Below are positions 11,725 through 24,380 of a stretch of DNA of 64,000 bases, one piece after another. The DNA is from Pleurodeles waltl (Eukaryota > Chordata > Amphibia > Caudata > Salamandridae). Position numbers and translations under genes: made by a program. The notes beneath the pieces were generated by a model that saw only the letters and a list, made by a program, of their open reading frames with translations, ran no database searches and was not told the origin of the DNA. The stretch's first letter is position 1, and each line of letters starts with the position of its first letter. The stretch is taken from contig NC_090437.1 in NCBI RefSeq assembly GCF_031143425.1, forward strand, positions 1,181,880,863-1,181,944,862, given 5' to 3'.

Positions 11725-13993
11725 TGTAAGAAATTGGGTTACAGGTTGAGAGAGGTGAAACCCTACTCAAACAGCAGCCACAATCCTTGTCAGGCTGAGG
11801 CACAAGCAATACTTTAATTAATCTGTGCCTGACCTTCAGGTAGCTTGGCATATAGCAGTCAAGTGTAACTCAGAGGCAATGTGTAAATTATCTGTGTAAC
11901 TCTTCAAACAGCAACATGGTGAAAACACACCACAATAGGATCCCACACCAGTATACAAATAGAGTAGTTTTCAATAAAAAAAACAAGAGCAAAATGACAA
12001 AAATATAATGAGTAGAACTGGAGATATATTCAGGTTTAAAGATTTCAGTAAAAATAGCGCCAAAAAGTACGAAGCACCAATTGTGGATATCTGGTCACAC
12101 CGGACTGGAACGGGATGGCTTCAGGGACCTAGTTAGGTCATCTGAACAAAGTACCCTAAATCCTGAGTTGCGAAGCATTGAGCAGGTCTGTGTCAAAAAT
12201 GCATTGTGAGGCTGAAGCAATGTGTCAGTTCCCAGATGAAGCAAGGCTGTGGTGCAAGGAACTGTCACTGAGGATCCAGTTGATGAGGGCTTGCAATGCA
12301 AAGTCCGGTGTCAAGGTTGCATCTCACAGTCAGGACAATGTGTTTGTTCCAAGGCTGCGATGCGGAGCCCGGCATCATTGTTGAGTCTGCCTCCGACGAG
12401 GAATGAGAGGGCCTGCGCTGACAATTCGTCATGCATCGGTGATTTTGATGAGGCAATGGGCTGCAGTGTTGGTCTTTTGATGAAACCAACCGAAGCAGAA
12501 GTGTTTGATGAGTAGTTTCTACTTTGGGTTGTGCTACTCAGCAGGGGAGATGCATCCGTTCAGCTGTATGCACAGAGGCTGGCAGAGCACCTTAGGCTCA
12601 CTTCCATGGGTCCAGGACTGGGGTGGCACCACTTGGCAGAGTAGACATACAGATGGCAAAGTCCAGAAGCTAGGTTCAGGGTTGTTGGAGCCTCCTGTCC
12701 CTCAGGCTCTAGTCAGGAGGCCAGCCAATTTGCCCTTGGAGTGACTTTGAAGTCCTGAGTTCATTAGATGCAGGCCCAAACCTTCTCACCCAGTGAAGAG
12801 GACAGCATGCAGTAGGCAGAATGTCAGTACAGCAGGGCAGTGGTTCTTCGGAGCAACAGTCCAGCAGATTGGCAGTCCTTTCAGCAGCACAGCAGTCCAT
12901 CTTTCTGGCAGAGTAGCCACAGGTCCAGAAGTGTGCTGAAGTGATGGTGCTGAGATCCAATATTTATTCTTGGTGCCCTTCCTCTAGAAGGTAGGAGAAG
13001 CGTATAGACATTTCCTTTGAAGTCCCCAGGCATCCTGCCTTCCCTGTCCTGGTTCCGGACCAACTACAGGGGGATATGCAGCTCTTTGTGTGGAGGCAGG
13101 GCACAGCCTATTCAAGTGTAAGTAGGGCTGTGCCGAGCTCCATCCTCTCATCCTGCTAATGATGGACTATTCATGCAGACCAAAGCTCTCTGTTGTGTGT
13201 GTCTGTCATGTATGAATACACAAATCCTAGCTGTTAGCTACACCCAGTCATGTGATCCAAGGAAAGTCAACATGCACTGATTGGCTACATTCTAAAAGGG
13301 ACATTTTCAAAATTGTAATTTAAATTCTAACTTTATCATGAGAGAGAATGTTTTGTTACCCTTCCAAAGACAATAAACATGACCTGGTTACCTACTCCCA
13401 TATGGAGATTACAGATTATCACGTGTAAAAAGGTAACTGCAATGTTGTCCTATAGGAGAGGTAGGTCTTGCAGTAGTGAAAAATGAATTTAAGGTTTTTC
13501 ACTACCAGGACATGTAAAACTTAAAACTACATGTCCTACTTTTTAAATACACTGCACTCTGCCCTCTAGGCTGTCCAGGGTATACCTTAATGGGGACTAC
13601 TATGTACTGAAAAGGAAGTTTTGAGCCTGGAATAAGGTTTGTTTTGCCAGGTCAAAATGGCAGTTTTAAAAATGCGCACACGGGCTGCAATAGAAGGCCT
13701 AAGGTATGTTTAAAGGGCTACTTAAGAGGATGGCACAATGAGTGCTGCAGGCCAACTAGTAGCATTTAATTTACAGGCCCTGAACACATGTGGCTCCACC
13801 TGACTAGGGACTTAGAAGTAAATTAAATATGCCAGTTTTGGTTAAGCTAATGTTACCATGATTTAAGAAGTGAGCACATGCACTTTAGCACTGGTGCATA
13901 GAGTCCTAAGGCCAGCAAAAACGAGATCATCAAAAAGAGAGGAGGAAGGGAAAATGTTGGGGGTAGACCACGCTAAGGCTGACATGTCTAACA
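11725..13993 (+). mobile_element. Solo LTR, 2.27 kb, with 5-bp target duplication
   Basis: The element begins TGTAAGAAATTGGG and ends GTCTAACA, so it has the canonical TG...CA LTR ends, and it is flanked by perfect tctac repeats. It contains no reading frame with recognisable domains, so it is either a very long solo LTR left by LTR-LTR recombination or a non-coding LTR derivative. The strand is arbitrary: I recall both termini from newt repeats, but the window gives no primer-binding site or polypurine tract to orient it. The end resembles that of the element at 62332 (TGTAGGAAGTTGG), so the two may be related families. Confidence 0.8.
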
Positions 13994-13998
13994 TCTAC
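13994..13998. repeat. Target site duplication, right copy
   Basis: Exact second copy of tctac, adjoining the right end of the solo LTR. Confidence 0.8.
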
Positions 13999-15972
13999 CA
14001 AACACCAACCTCAGTTATTACAATTTCAAATTAGAAATGTAATATGTCTCAAACGTTTGTGCAGCTGTGGCACCTTGCAGTCAGACACCTCAACCTTAAC
14101 AGGCAAGTCAAATACCATTTAAATATATCTATGAGACCTAAACCTCCGCTCTCAACAATCAGCATACTAATCACAATAAGCACAATACACATGAAAGGGC
14201 ACTAAAATACACAGCCGAGGGCTAATTTTAAATGTTTATCTGCAAAAATGTGTGCTCCACCTCCGGAAACGGAACTTTTGCTTTTCATCACTTTTATCTT
14301 TTGATGCCCAAGTTCACATTCTTGCAGGCCATACCTTTTGGCTTTGTGAATGCATGTTTAGTTTGTTGTTATGTCCTTTAAACGATTTCATTTTCTAAGG
14401 TATAGTTATAACATGGTTTTTTTTTTTTCCAATGGGTTTGCGTCGTAATATTTTTCTCATTTTAAGTGTTCAATTGAACTTGCATTTAGTTAGATGAGAT
14501 GCTCCTTTATACAGTTTATCTCATCAATGTGCATCTGCAGCATGGGTTCTCACTGTTTTGTGAAGTCAATGAGATCCAACAGGGCTGAAGAGTGAAGGGA
14601 GACATGCTCTTCCGCTGTGATGAATGCAGGATTTGCTAGACGATTTTTTTTGTTTAAACATGTCAAAGGTTGCTTGCTTAAGAAATCTCGCAGTAATAGA
14701 GGGAACATCACTTTAAAAAAATGAATTAGATACATTGAGAGCTATGGTATGTGTGCCACATTCTAGGACCACATAAAATGAAACAGCCCTGTCCACACCT
14801 CCATTGTATTTTGAGAGACATTATTTTTTCTTAGATTGCTGTTGCATCAGCATCATAATATGATGGCCGTCTTGGATGAGGGGAGTCATGTCCCATTGTA
14901 ATGAGTTTCTCTAGCTGGACCTTGACTTTGATAAGCCTACAGGGCACATGCGGCAATCTTCAACATTAACAATGATTGTTTTTAGTGCAATTACAGGCAA
15001 CAATGAAACTCCCAGACACATGCTTCCCAGCGAATCAGCTGCAATGCCTTAAGTGAGATGTGGATATGGAGACCTTTCTTCATTCAGTGAGCCATCATCT
15101 TCAAAACACCCTTGTGTGCTCATGCAAACGTAAAGGACATTTCAATGAAGCAATATTAAGATAGTTGACCCAAAGCCTCTCTCTCTACGTATGTTTTAGT
15201 TGTTGTTGACATGAACTCTAGCAGACAGCCGAAGCTGTACTTATCTAGAGCTTAGAAAAGTAGTGGAATAGAGTGACGATGAGTGGACCTCATGAAAGTA
15301 GTGGAATGGAATAATGACGAGTTAATCAGTTCTTGGGTGGTAGAACTTTAGCAAAGAGGTTTATCGTGAGTTCTTTCCTGAAACACTTCAGGGAAGGAGA
15401 CAGTGTCAGGTGTAATGGAATAAAATGAGAGAATAAAATTTGTTTCCAAGAGCACTCATTTATGGGGGTTTACATTTTGATTCATCCAGGCATAAAAGAG
15501 TGTTCTATTCAATAATTTGTGATAGAATAGCATTCTGCGAAATGTTCGTCGAAAAAACGTCTTAAAGGAGCAATTCAGTGTAAACGCTAAAGCATTTGTC
15601 TTTACCAAGTTCCTTCAATTCTAATAATTACCGAAAGTAGGTCTTTGAGAAAGTTCAATTGTTCAATGATGTCAGTTTGCGTTTTGAGACATATTGTTAC
15701 GTTCACCAAGTGGCCTCTTATATTCTGCATATTGGCTGAGTTGGTGTCAGATGAGACTTATTTTTCTCATGATCCTTAATGGAGCATAATTCAATGAAAA
15801 AACATACCGATTTAGTGAAAGACAATGAATTTGAGGTTCATACTGTGGAGCCATGGCTGGTTTTGAGATTGGAGTGTGCCACTATTTATGAAGACAATAT
15901 CAGACTTGGAATGGCTATATTGGTGGAAAACCTTGGGCATTCAGGATTGAATCGTGTCCAGAAAAGGTCTGA
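13999..15972. other. Unassigned sequence
   Basis: No gene or element was recognised. There is a T-run near 14420 and a diverged direct repeat (gaaa-gtagtggaat) at about 15253 and 15294. A 65-residue open stretch from 15779 runs into the GC-rich block without any recognisable domain. Confidence 0.35.
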
Positions 15973-16734
15973 ACGTAAGTTTACAGCAGCACCTTTAGAA
16001 AGTGACTGCTCCAAACCAAGAGTGCGCCCGCAGACAGAAACGGCGCAGAAGACGGAAACGGCGAGGAAGAAGGAAGCGAAGCGGGCGACGCTGGAAAAGG
16101 GAAGAAGACTGCAGCTGTCCCAGCCAAGCTGCAACTGTGAAAAACGGACGCAAGTGCCACGTGAGGTACGAAGAGAGCGCGCATGGTCTGCGCAGCCCCT
16201 GGCGGCCAGCTGCCGCCACCGCCGAAAGAACGCCACATGCCCCAGCAGTGATGGACATCACCGCAGGACAAGAAAGGGACATGCCAGGCGTTGCCACAGG
16301 ACGCCCAGAAAAAAAAGAGACTGTCACGTGTGCAGCATGGACAGAGAGCTGCGCCAGAGAATGTGACGACATGGGTAAAGTCCGTGAAGATGGAGAGAGT
16401 ACCCGAGAGCGTGACGTAACGCACGGGACAAGAGGCCATGTCAGCTGGCCGCACAGCGATGGAAGATGGCCACTGTTGGCCCATCAGTGAGCAGGTCATT
16501 TGAACTGACCAACCCTGCCAGAGCAGATGGCAGGAGTGAGCGCCACAACAGCACAGCCTCGAGGCGCAAGAGCGGCGCCCTCGAGTGAAGAGAAGGAGGA
16601 AGAGAGCGGGGACCCTCCTGCCAGAGAGAGGTCCACCAAGAGGATCCGGGAACGGACCAGACCGGGAGAGGTCTGCCTGAAGAGCAGATCATGTCCTACC
16701 CTCAGGACTCAGCCCGTGAGAGGCTGCAATCGAG

Positions 16735-16990
16735 CAAGATGCACCAGAGGAGGTGCAGTGATAGGTCCATGTGAGGCAGCATGCGACCTGTGGCACAACG
16801 CCACATTGAGGACGAAGAGCAAGATGCACCAGCGAAGGTGCAGTGAGAGGTCCGTGTGAAGCAGCATGCGACCCGTGGCACAACGCCACGTTGAGGACGA
16901 AGAGGACGATGTACCAGCAGAGGTGCAGCGCAAGGTCCATGTGCCGCAACATGTGACCTGTGGCACGATGCCACAGCAAGGAGAAGAGAG
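16735..16990 (+). repeat. About 85-bp tandem repeat, three units
   Basis: Three head-to-tail units share the blocks gatg-accag, aggtgcag, aggtcc-tgtg, catg-gacc-gtggcac and gccac. Units start near 16735, 16820 and 16907. The third is the most diverged and trails into a partial fourth (gtggcacgatgcc). The array lies inside the GC-rich LTR element. Confidence 0.75.
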
Positions 16991-18493
16991 AGAGTGGCAC
17001 GATGCCAACAAGAAAGGAGGAGAGGAGTGTGACAGACCGGTCACACCACAGATCAACTCCATCGCAGGTGTGAAAGTGGAAGGAAGTAGAGTGACACAAC
17101 TGAGGACTTGTGCGAGCAGATGAGGAGGTACCCATCAGTACAAGACAGTCACCGGGGTGAGCAGAAGTCACTGAAGACAGCGATGTGGGTGGTCCCCCAC
17201 GCTTCCCAGTACGACCGACCTGTCACCTGTCACCGGCTGCTTGGCTGTGATGGCATCCCTGACGCCGACTGCACAGGCCACACAAGACCCGCCGTGGCCC
17301 CTATGTCCATCAAGTGGTCCTTCCGCTGACGAAGCCGCCGCCACCTGTTTGATCTGCAACAGGATGAAAAAAAAACATCATCATCATGATGTGGTGCATC
17401 GCCCAATCATCGAAGGAGGAGCACAGCACCACCTGAGTGGAGACAGTCAGCAACAAGAACCGACGCTGACAAGGCATGTCTGGCAACGTAGAAACTTATC
17501 ATCTGAACACTTGCCATGAGCTCCGTGAACCAGACGCCTGCCGGTGAGAGCAGACCAGATCATTTGGACCATCCACCCTTGGGGTCACACAAGACTAGGA
17601 CGTGGCCCTGTTGGGAGTTCAGAGAGACTCCTTTGGCGTGGCCGACGTTGGCCCGCACAGCCCACGCAGTCCCGTCGCAATCCAGGGACAAGGGCCTCCA
17701 ATGAATTCCTGTGAGAGCGGAATCTCACTGGGAGAGAATGCATCTGAGACAGCTCCACATCAGGCATCCGGAAGCACGGAGGTCTCATATCGAGAGACTG
17801 GTCACCTGAAGACTTTGCACTATGGCCAGAGCACCTGAATCCGGATGGCTCGAGCAAGCGGACCCTGCATTAACAACCCTTGTGGCTCCATGCGAGACTA
17901 GGATGTGGTCCTGTAGGCTGTTCCTCTGAGACGTCTTTGCTGGGCCTGAGATAGGCAAGCACAGTCCACACAGTCCTGTGGAAGCCCGCGAAAGGGCCTC
18001 GAGGAGACTCCTGCTTGATGGAGATCTGGCACGAGAGGGAAGACTGCCGCTTCTCTGCCGCTGGACTTCCAGGCGCCCCAGGCCGTCACGTCATCTGCAG
18101 TTTTAGGAGGTAGACAATCTCCAGGGTCAGAATGCCGTCCAGAACTGTGTACAGTGGACTCCCCACTGCTCCAGATGCACTCGCATCAGAAGCTGTAAAT
18201 AGACTTTGACCACATGAGCCCAGGCAGGACCGGATCGACAATATCCAGCGAACTGTGAAGTCGTGGACAAGCGACTGAAGTATCTGGACTTCATCCACAC
18301 TGTGTTCGTGCCCAGCTGTACCTGGTTAAATTATGGACTCGTGCGGAGGTGTCCGGGTGCTCCCAGCTGCACCATGTCCACTGCAATTCTGCAGTCTGCC
18401 TTTTCGAGGCCGAGAGACTGATTGTGGTGCTTTGTTATTGTTTCTTTTACAGGTTGGACTTTTGTTTGGTTCCTCAATAAAGTTTGGGAGGGA

Positions 18494-18718
18494 TGTAGAG
18501 TCCAGCTGGACTCATTCTAGTGTTTCTGTCAGCCACTCTGCTGAGGGCTGATCTTACTTGTATAACCCACACCCACCCAACACAGGCGTCACCAGTCAGG
18601 TGACCCTGCCAATAAAAGGGGCCGGGCGCACGTGCCTGAGGCCAGTTCAGTACTACCCTACCACCGTGTCTGGGTCCCCTTTACTTACCAGCATGAGGGC
18701 CTAAGGCCCCACATTACA
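18494..18718 (+). repeat. 3' LTR of the GC-rich element
   Basis: 225 bp with TG...CA ends directly after a polypurine tract. It contains an aataaa at 18611-18616, which could serve as the polyadenylation signal. The five bases after it (gatgg) are the expected right target duplication, but the left partner was not found. Confidence 0.6.
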
Positions 18719-19797
18719 GATGGCAACTTAAATTAGATACAGTTGTGACAAATTGTACATGTTGGTGTGGGGTGGTCTGTAGGTGGCAAAGCAGCGCTCC
18801 AACTGGCTCCATACAAATACTAATGTACGTGGAGACGAACACGAACTTAATTTAGGCGTCACTAGGGGAAGGTGCTCTTTGCTTTTCCTTTGTAAACCAG
18901 GCTCTGTCTTTGTAGCCCCTGACCTCAGAGGTTACAGAGTAAATACCTGAATCAGAAGTCAAACGTGACTCTCTAAGAGCTGATTTCACTTTCTGGAGTG
19001 CCCACCCGTCGTTACTTCATTATTCTTTCAGCAGCCATGACGTGTGTACAGGGCTGAGAGCACTAACACTGGGGGATCATTAAGAGATTACAGCTGTACC
19101 GCTCAAGCATTATGTAGTGAGGCAATCTGGCCTGGCTCGTTAAAAATCATGACATGCGTGTCAATGAACAACTCCATCCCATGTACAAGTCTTTGGACAC
19201 AAAATTGGAAAAGGCCATTCTTCCCCAGAACAATGACCCAAGACAGAACAGTCTAACAGGCTAACTGGAACCTAGATTGTTAGTCTGTATATTAATAAGC
19301 AACGAGGGCCCAAATAGAAGTACTGAAGGTATGTCTGCTAATGGGAGGTAAGACCATCTCTCAATGTGGGGCATGCTTATCACTAGGTCCGCTCCTCGTC
19401 CTAACACTGATATTGTCTGGGCTCAAAAATAGGAACTCAAAGAAGAAACCTTTTCTTATATAATTTTTGACAGACAAACAAGGGGATCCACAGAGATTTA
19501 ATGTTAGTTATAGGTCAACAAGTGAATTATTATTATGTTTGCCTGCAGTGCGGTTAAAAACAGGATTTTTGGGGGGATGTGGAGAATAATTAACCATATT
19601 GTGAAGAATACATTCATTCTCCAAGTTTCACGTCCTTTGAATTAATCTCCCTTTTTTAAGTTGTTTTTTTTCTGAAAAGTGTATAACTGCTCGGTTCTGG
19701 GATTCGAAAATTCTGATTGGTAGCTATGCACTTACATAGGGCAGATGAGGCATCTGCTGCATTTTTGGCAGATGCTATCGATTTTGTAACACTCTAA
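18719..19797. other. Unassigned sequence
   Basis: No gene, tandem repeat or element border recognised. Confidence 0.35.
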
Positions 19798-19953
19798 TGC
19801 CCGTATTTATACTTTTTTTAGCGCCGCATTTGCGCCGCTTTTTGACGCAGAACGGCGCAAACCTACAAAATACAATGGCATTTTGCAAGTTTGCGCCGTT
19901 TTTGCGTCAAAAAACGACGCAAATGCGGCGCAAAAAAAGTATAAATACGGGCC
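19798..19953. mobile_element. Tourist-like palindromic MITE, copy 1
   Basis: A 156-bp near-perfect foldback: the left arm continues GCCCGTATTTATACTTTTTT and the reverse complement of the right arm continues the same way through the gcgccgcatttgcg block. It is flanked by TAA on both sides (19795-19797 and 19954-19956), the TWA target preference of PIF/Harbinger transposases. No coding capacity. Confidence 0.85.
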
Positions 19954-20397
19954 TAAATCCGCCTTTCTTTTGCTTGCATTCAAAAGAAATACGTGCTAAA
20001 AGTAAACAGATACTTGCAGTGAGCATCAGTATTTTGAAGACCTGAAATGAGCAGCTTTTGGCCTTTCAGAGGTATTTCTGTTCCTGGGTGAAAATCCTGT
20101 TGAGGGGCCAATGAATGCTTCTTCCATGTTCGCCAAGTGCCATAAGCACATGATTTTAAGGCTCTCGGCACCGCAGTCATTCCAGTTCTGATGATATCCA
20201 ACCATGAGATCTGCAGAACATTGTGATTCTGTTCATTTATAAAAATAATCCGGGGGGAAATGAGAAATGACCTGGGGACTCGGAGCTAGAAATAAAAATG
20301 TACTAATTTCTTATTTCCTTTTAATCCCTCTGCAACTACCTCCCTCTGATAACTCTCGAGGGGCCGATATAATCGGAGGAGTAATGAGACACTTTTA

Positions 20398-20543
20398 GGC
20401 CCATATTTATACTTTTTTTTGCGTCGTTTTTTTACGCAAAATTGGCGCAAACTTACAAAATACAATTATAGTTTGTAAGTTTGCACCGCTTTTCCGTCAA
20501 AAAGCGGCGCAAATGCGGTGCTAAAAAAGTATAAATATGGGCC
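20398..20543. mobile_element. Tourist-like palindromic MITE, copy 2
   Basis: A 146-bp relative of the 19798 element with ends GGCCCATATTTATACTTTTT, flanked by TTA on both sides (20395-20397 and 20544-20546). Two family members within 600 bp, each with its own TWA duplication, support independent insertions rather than a local duplication. Confidence 0.85.
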
Positions 20544-20546
20544 TTA

Positions 20547-22734
20547 ATGAGTCCAAAGTATAAATAAAGTATGTTCTTCAAAAAAACAGGTGCTGCATCT
20601 GCCATTGTCCTGTGGAACGGACACGTAACCTACATCATTAGTGCTAGAGAAGGCATGCTTCGGCCAAATTAAAAATCTAGTAATATATTTGCAGTAGGAA
20701 CGCGGAACCATTAAAAGCACCGGGCCTGGGTAACAATGCCCTCCCTCCCCCACCCCGCCTGTTCTACGGATCCTCCATTGATAAATCAATACGTGTGAAT
20801 TAAGAACATATTTTAAACTAGTAAGAGCAGCACATGATGTAAGTTAGGTGATTGTTAAAGCTCTGTTTTGGATCTCCTTTTAAAAGCTCCACATGCTAGT
20901 TGCAGGTGCTAAGCAAGATAACCCCGTGAGTTAAACACTCATAGCTATCATTTGGTGTATATCGCACAATTTACAAATGCAAATCCCTGCAAGACCTACT
21001 CACGGGTTTATCCTTCTGAGGTCGAGAAATTAAACGCTTCAAGGTTCGGTAATATGGGCACATACCACTTACATTAGTAATATATACCCTAACCTTGTTT
21101 TGAAGCACTACTTGTAAATTGTTGTTATTACAATGTATAAGAGGGTACTGAGCATAGCATTACTAAATGTATGTTACTGTAACAATTGCAACATATAGAT
21201 CACATTGTGAGGTTTATCTAAGGTAATTTGGGCATGGTGTACGATAAAGGCCTAATCAGAACAGATGCAAACCATTAAAGACTATTTTACAAAGTGGTCA
21301 CATTTATCCTGGTGGAGAATGGCATAATGCAAGGAGGTGTGGCTAAGCTTTGCTTTGCATGTTCATTAGCTGTATATGTTTCATTGATCGTATTGCAACT
21401 GAAATTGTTATTATGTGCTTTAAAAAGGCAGTTTTATTTGTACTTTAAAAATGCATATCTCACAATCATTCAATGAACTATCGTTTAGCAAGACTTCCAT
21501 TGCTTACATGCAAGCTGTGAAATGTGTTTTTAGTTGTAATATTGATGAACGGCAACTGTGTGAAATGAACTTCCCAACTAAGAATGACAACACGCTAACA
21601 GCTAATCTAATACCGAATTGACTCCGACAAAAAGCCATGGTTGTAAATGTGAAATTTTAATTTGTGTGCACAGAGTATATGATAAAATACAGAATGATGT
21701 TGCTTTTGTATATTCATTGTTTTGATCGTATATATTTTAGAGATGTTGTGAAGTGCACATCGCTAATTGACAAGCCAGCACGTATACATATAAGCAGGCA
21801 TGTATATTTACTTTTGCTTCTAAAGATTCGCTATTTTTCTTTCAAGAAATGTTTCAAGCAAATTAAAAAAGTAAAGGAAACTTCTTATTCTGATGTTTAA
21901 AATGTGAGCTTTCGACAAAATACACCATCCTACAAAGTGATGTCCGCTGTTCCTTGTGGTTGCATGTGGCCCAGTCAATATTACTCCATTAACCATGGAC
22001 AAATGTCACCGTGACCTACTGGCCTTTGTTTCACAGAGTGGCCTGGTCTTAGCTGTCCATATTTGTACAAATGTTGGACCCTTGGTCTGTCACTTTAATT
22101 CTCCCTCCATTAGTCTCATATTTCTATTTTATCAGCTTGTACTATTGATTTAAAGAACATGTACAGTCAATTTGCACACATACAGTTGCAAAGGTCAACA
22201 GAGGACACCGGTTTGCAACTTCTGTTATGAGTCCACAGGGTCCTCCTTTGTAATGATTTTTCTAATCTTTCCTTCTGCACATGATATCTTTTAACATGTG
22301 TATGGATGAAAAGAAAATGTAGGATTAAAGAGTGCATCCATCTACTTAGCACCTTTTGTAATATGAGCTAAATCTTCAGTTTGCGCGATTACGCACACAT
22401 GATAGCAAATTCAATGCAATTTATACAATATCGCAATAAATATGACATGTTTCAATTATGCAAACTATAGCATCTTTAATTCTTTCTCCTTTAAAAAAAG
22501 AATACGGAAACATTTACTCAGAAACTGTCAACTGTTAGATTTACACGTCAGTTGGGGGAACATTTTTAAAAACGTTTTTTAATTTAATGTATTATGTAGC
22601 AGCCGAATGTGAGGTAGAGAGCTATCCATGGTACGCGCTAATGCACTGTTAGCAGCAAAGTGAATATGATGTGTATACATTCATATCTATTTATGGGTGT
22701 GTGTGTTTGTGTATATATATATATCCAACAAGCA
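20547..22734. other. Unassigned AT-rich sequence
   Basis: No gene or element recognised over about 2.2 kb. This is among the least repeat-like stretches of the window and could be unique intergenic or intronic DNA. A small GT/AT microsatellite lies near its end. Confidence 0.35.
22696..22724 (+). repeat. (GT)n(AT)n microsatellite
   Basis: Short compound run of gt followed by at dinucleotides. Confidence 0.85.
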
Positions 22735-22905
22735 ATCCTCTTCCAGATTCAAAGAGTTAAAGCGCACTCCAACGGAGTGGATGAAATATGTTTTATTCAA
22801 TTAATCCAGGCATCATTAATAGCATACGGAATAGAGACACACCCTATTCATTTTGGCGTACCAGATGCCTTGATCAAGGGTGACATACTGTTTTTTAATA
22901 TCTAA
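22735..22905. mobile_element. Possible Penelope-like element fragment
   Basis: The stretch contains a small palindrome (actccaacggagt) and a segment of the type ttttggcgtacc-gatgccttgatcaagggtga. From memory this kind of sequence marks terminal regions of Penelope-like retroelements in fish and amphibians. There is no coding sequence and no border evidence, so this is a weak call. Confidence 0.25.
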
Positions 22906-22918
22906 TTTTAAAACACAC

Positions 22919-23461
22919 CGCCCAGATTTATTTAAGAGGGTCTAGCATCTCCTTGCGTCGCTTTATCTTAATTTTTTTACGCCAATGTGGCCCAACAAAG
23001 CTAAAATCGCATCACAAGATTTACAAAGTGGCACAATGCATGCGTTGTGCCACTTTGTAACCCCTTGCGCCACATTACGCCTGTACCAGGAAGAATGTAT
23101 GCAAGGGGGGGGCCTTCCCCCATTGGGGGGGCAAACAAATGGGGCAAAGAAATCTAAAAGATTTAATTGCACCATTTTTTGCACCATTTTTAATGCCTGC
23201 ACAGATCAGGCATTAAAAGAAGGCACAACATTATACATAATGGGCCTCAATGTGCTTTGCAGGATTACCTTCAACATTTTGGATGCTAATCCTGCAAAAC
23301 ACCAAACTAGAGTCAACATTTTTCATCCTAGTTCACTAACTACCGCTATGGTGCGCCGTATATTAAATAAGGCGCACACAAGGTGGCGTTAGGGGGCAGT
23401 AAGGGTCGCAAGAAAAGTGGCGCTGAGGTGGATGCAACACCACCTTTCTAAAATCAGGCCC
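22919..23461. mobile_element. Hairpin-rich MITE, family A copy 2
   Basis: About 540 bp ending in tctaaaatcaggccc, with a diverged inverted left end (cccagatttatttaag). It consists of serial hairpins: tacaaagtggcacaatgca with its inverse, aatgcctg...caggcatt, and gcaggatta...taatcctgc. It shares its block order with the copy at 4189-4668. Confidence 0.65.
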
Positions 23462-23989
23462 ACCATGTGATAACATGAACAAAGGACTTGTAGGGTTAAC
23501 AGATCCAAAGGTTTCTGTGGAGGCTATCTAAACATTATATTGCACTGAATGACGGTGATAGAAAATACCAACAAGTAAATGAATAATCCATGCAAGCAAT
23601 GTCAAAGGAATTTTACATAATTACCGGCCTATAACAGGTACAATTTTTTTTTTGATAAGTACAAAATTCGTACTGAGCATAACATTGTGAGTGACATAAG
23701 TGATATGAATAACAACTGATATGGATAACATCGGCATACCTAAGCGCAAAGGGCCATATAAACTACTGTCTGGCACAACGTCTGATAACCATCTTCTTGG
23801 CCAAATACTAAGTCTCAATCATACCTGGGACCCAAAAATTTATTTTTACATTTTGCCACAAATTTGATGTGGAATTGTGGCATTTGAAAAATAAATAAAT
23901 ACACAAGGTCTCCCGCACGTGTGTTTTTTTAAAGCCACCCCCGGGTTGGCCGGGTCCCAGGGACAACAAATATATATAAGAGGAGTAGG
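23462..23989. other. Unassigned sequence
   Basis: Nothing recognised in this stretch between the MITE and the repeat array. Confidence 0.35.
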
Positions 23990-24380
23990 GTGTGTGTGGC
24001 CCCCTCCCCAGGCTGCTTTTGGCCCCAAGGATCCCATAACCGCGAGCTCAGCAATGTTGTTAAGGGGAAGGGGGCATGCACCACGCCTCCTGGGCAGATT
24101 TCAGGCCCAAGGGCCCCATGCTGTAGGGCCTGGCTGCTTTTCAAAAGGGGGAGTGGTACATGCGGCCACCCTCCCTTGGCCAATTTTGACCCTGGGACCC
24201 ATCACCTGGAGCCTAGCTATAATTCAAAAGGGGGAGAGGGCAACGTCAACCCCCTCCCCAGGCCTAATTCAGCCCCAGGACCTAATCACCTGGGACCTTG
24301 CTGCATCTACAAAGGGGTGGAGGGTCATGTGGCCCCCCACTCTCAGATCCATTAATTGGCCTAGGGACCCCACTCCCAGG
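23990..24380 (+). repeat. About 84-bp tandem repeat array, direct orientation
   Basis: Roughly four and a half units of about 83-84 bp, each with a C-rich start (cccctcccc-aggc), a ggcccc-ag-gacc block, a gagcctagct-type block and an aaaagggggaga-gg end. Purine- and pyrimidine-rich blocks alternate. The open frames across it on both strands are a by-product of unit length and composition. Confidence 0.7.

Larger units (their letters stand above)
15973..18718 (+). mobile_element. 3' portion of a GC-rich, apparently non-coding LTR retrotransposon
   Basis: Base composition changes sharply at about 15975 from AT-rich to GC- and purine-rich sequence. The block ends with a polypurine tract (gggaggga, up to 18493) and then a 225-bp LTR beginning TGTAGAG and ending ATTACA. 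All frames in the body are broken. Overlapping open stretches on both strands at 16.0-17.2 kb come from the GC content and have no motif I trust. No upstream copy of the LTR was found, so the element is 5'-truncated or its 5' LTR is lost. It is best read as a Gypsy-like non-autonomous (LARD-type) element. Confidence 0.55.

Noticed and set aside
15779..16490. Overlapping Arg/Lys-rich frames of 162-195 residues
   Set aside because: Equally long frames exist on the opposite strand over the same GC-rich bases. The Arg-rich content follows from composition, and no nucleocapsid or other motif is convincing.
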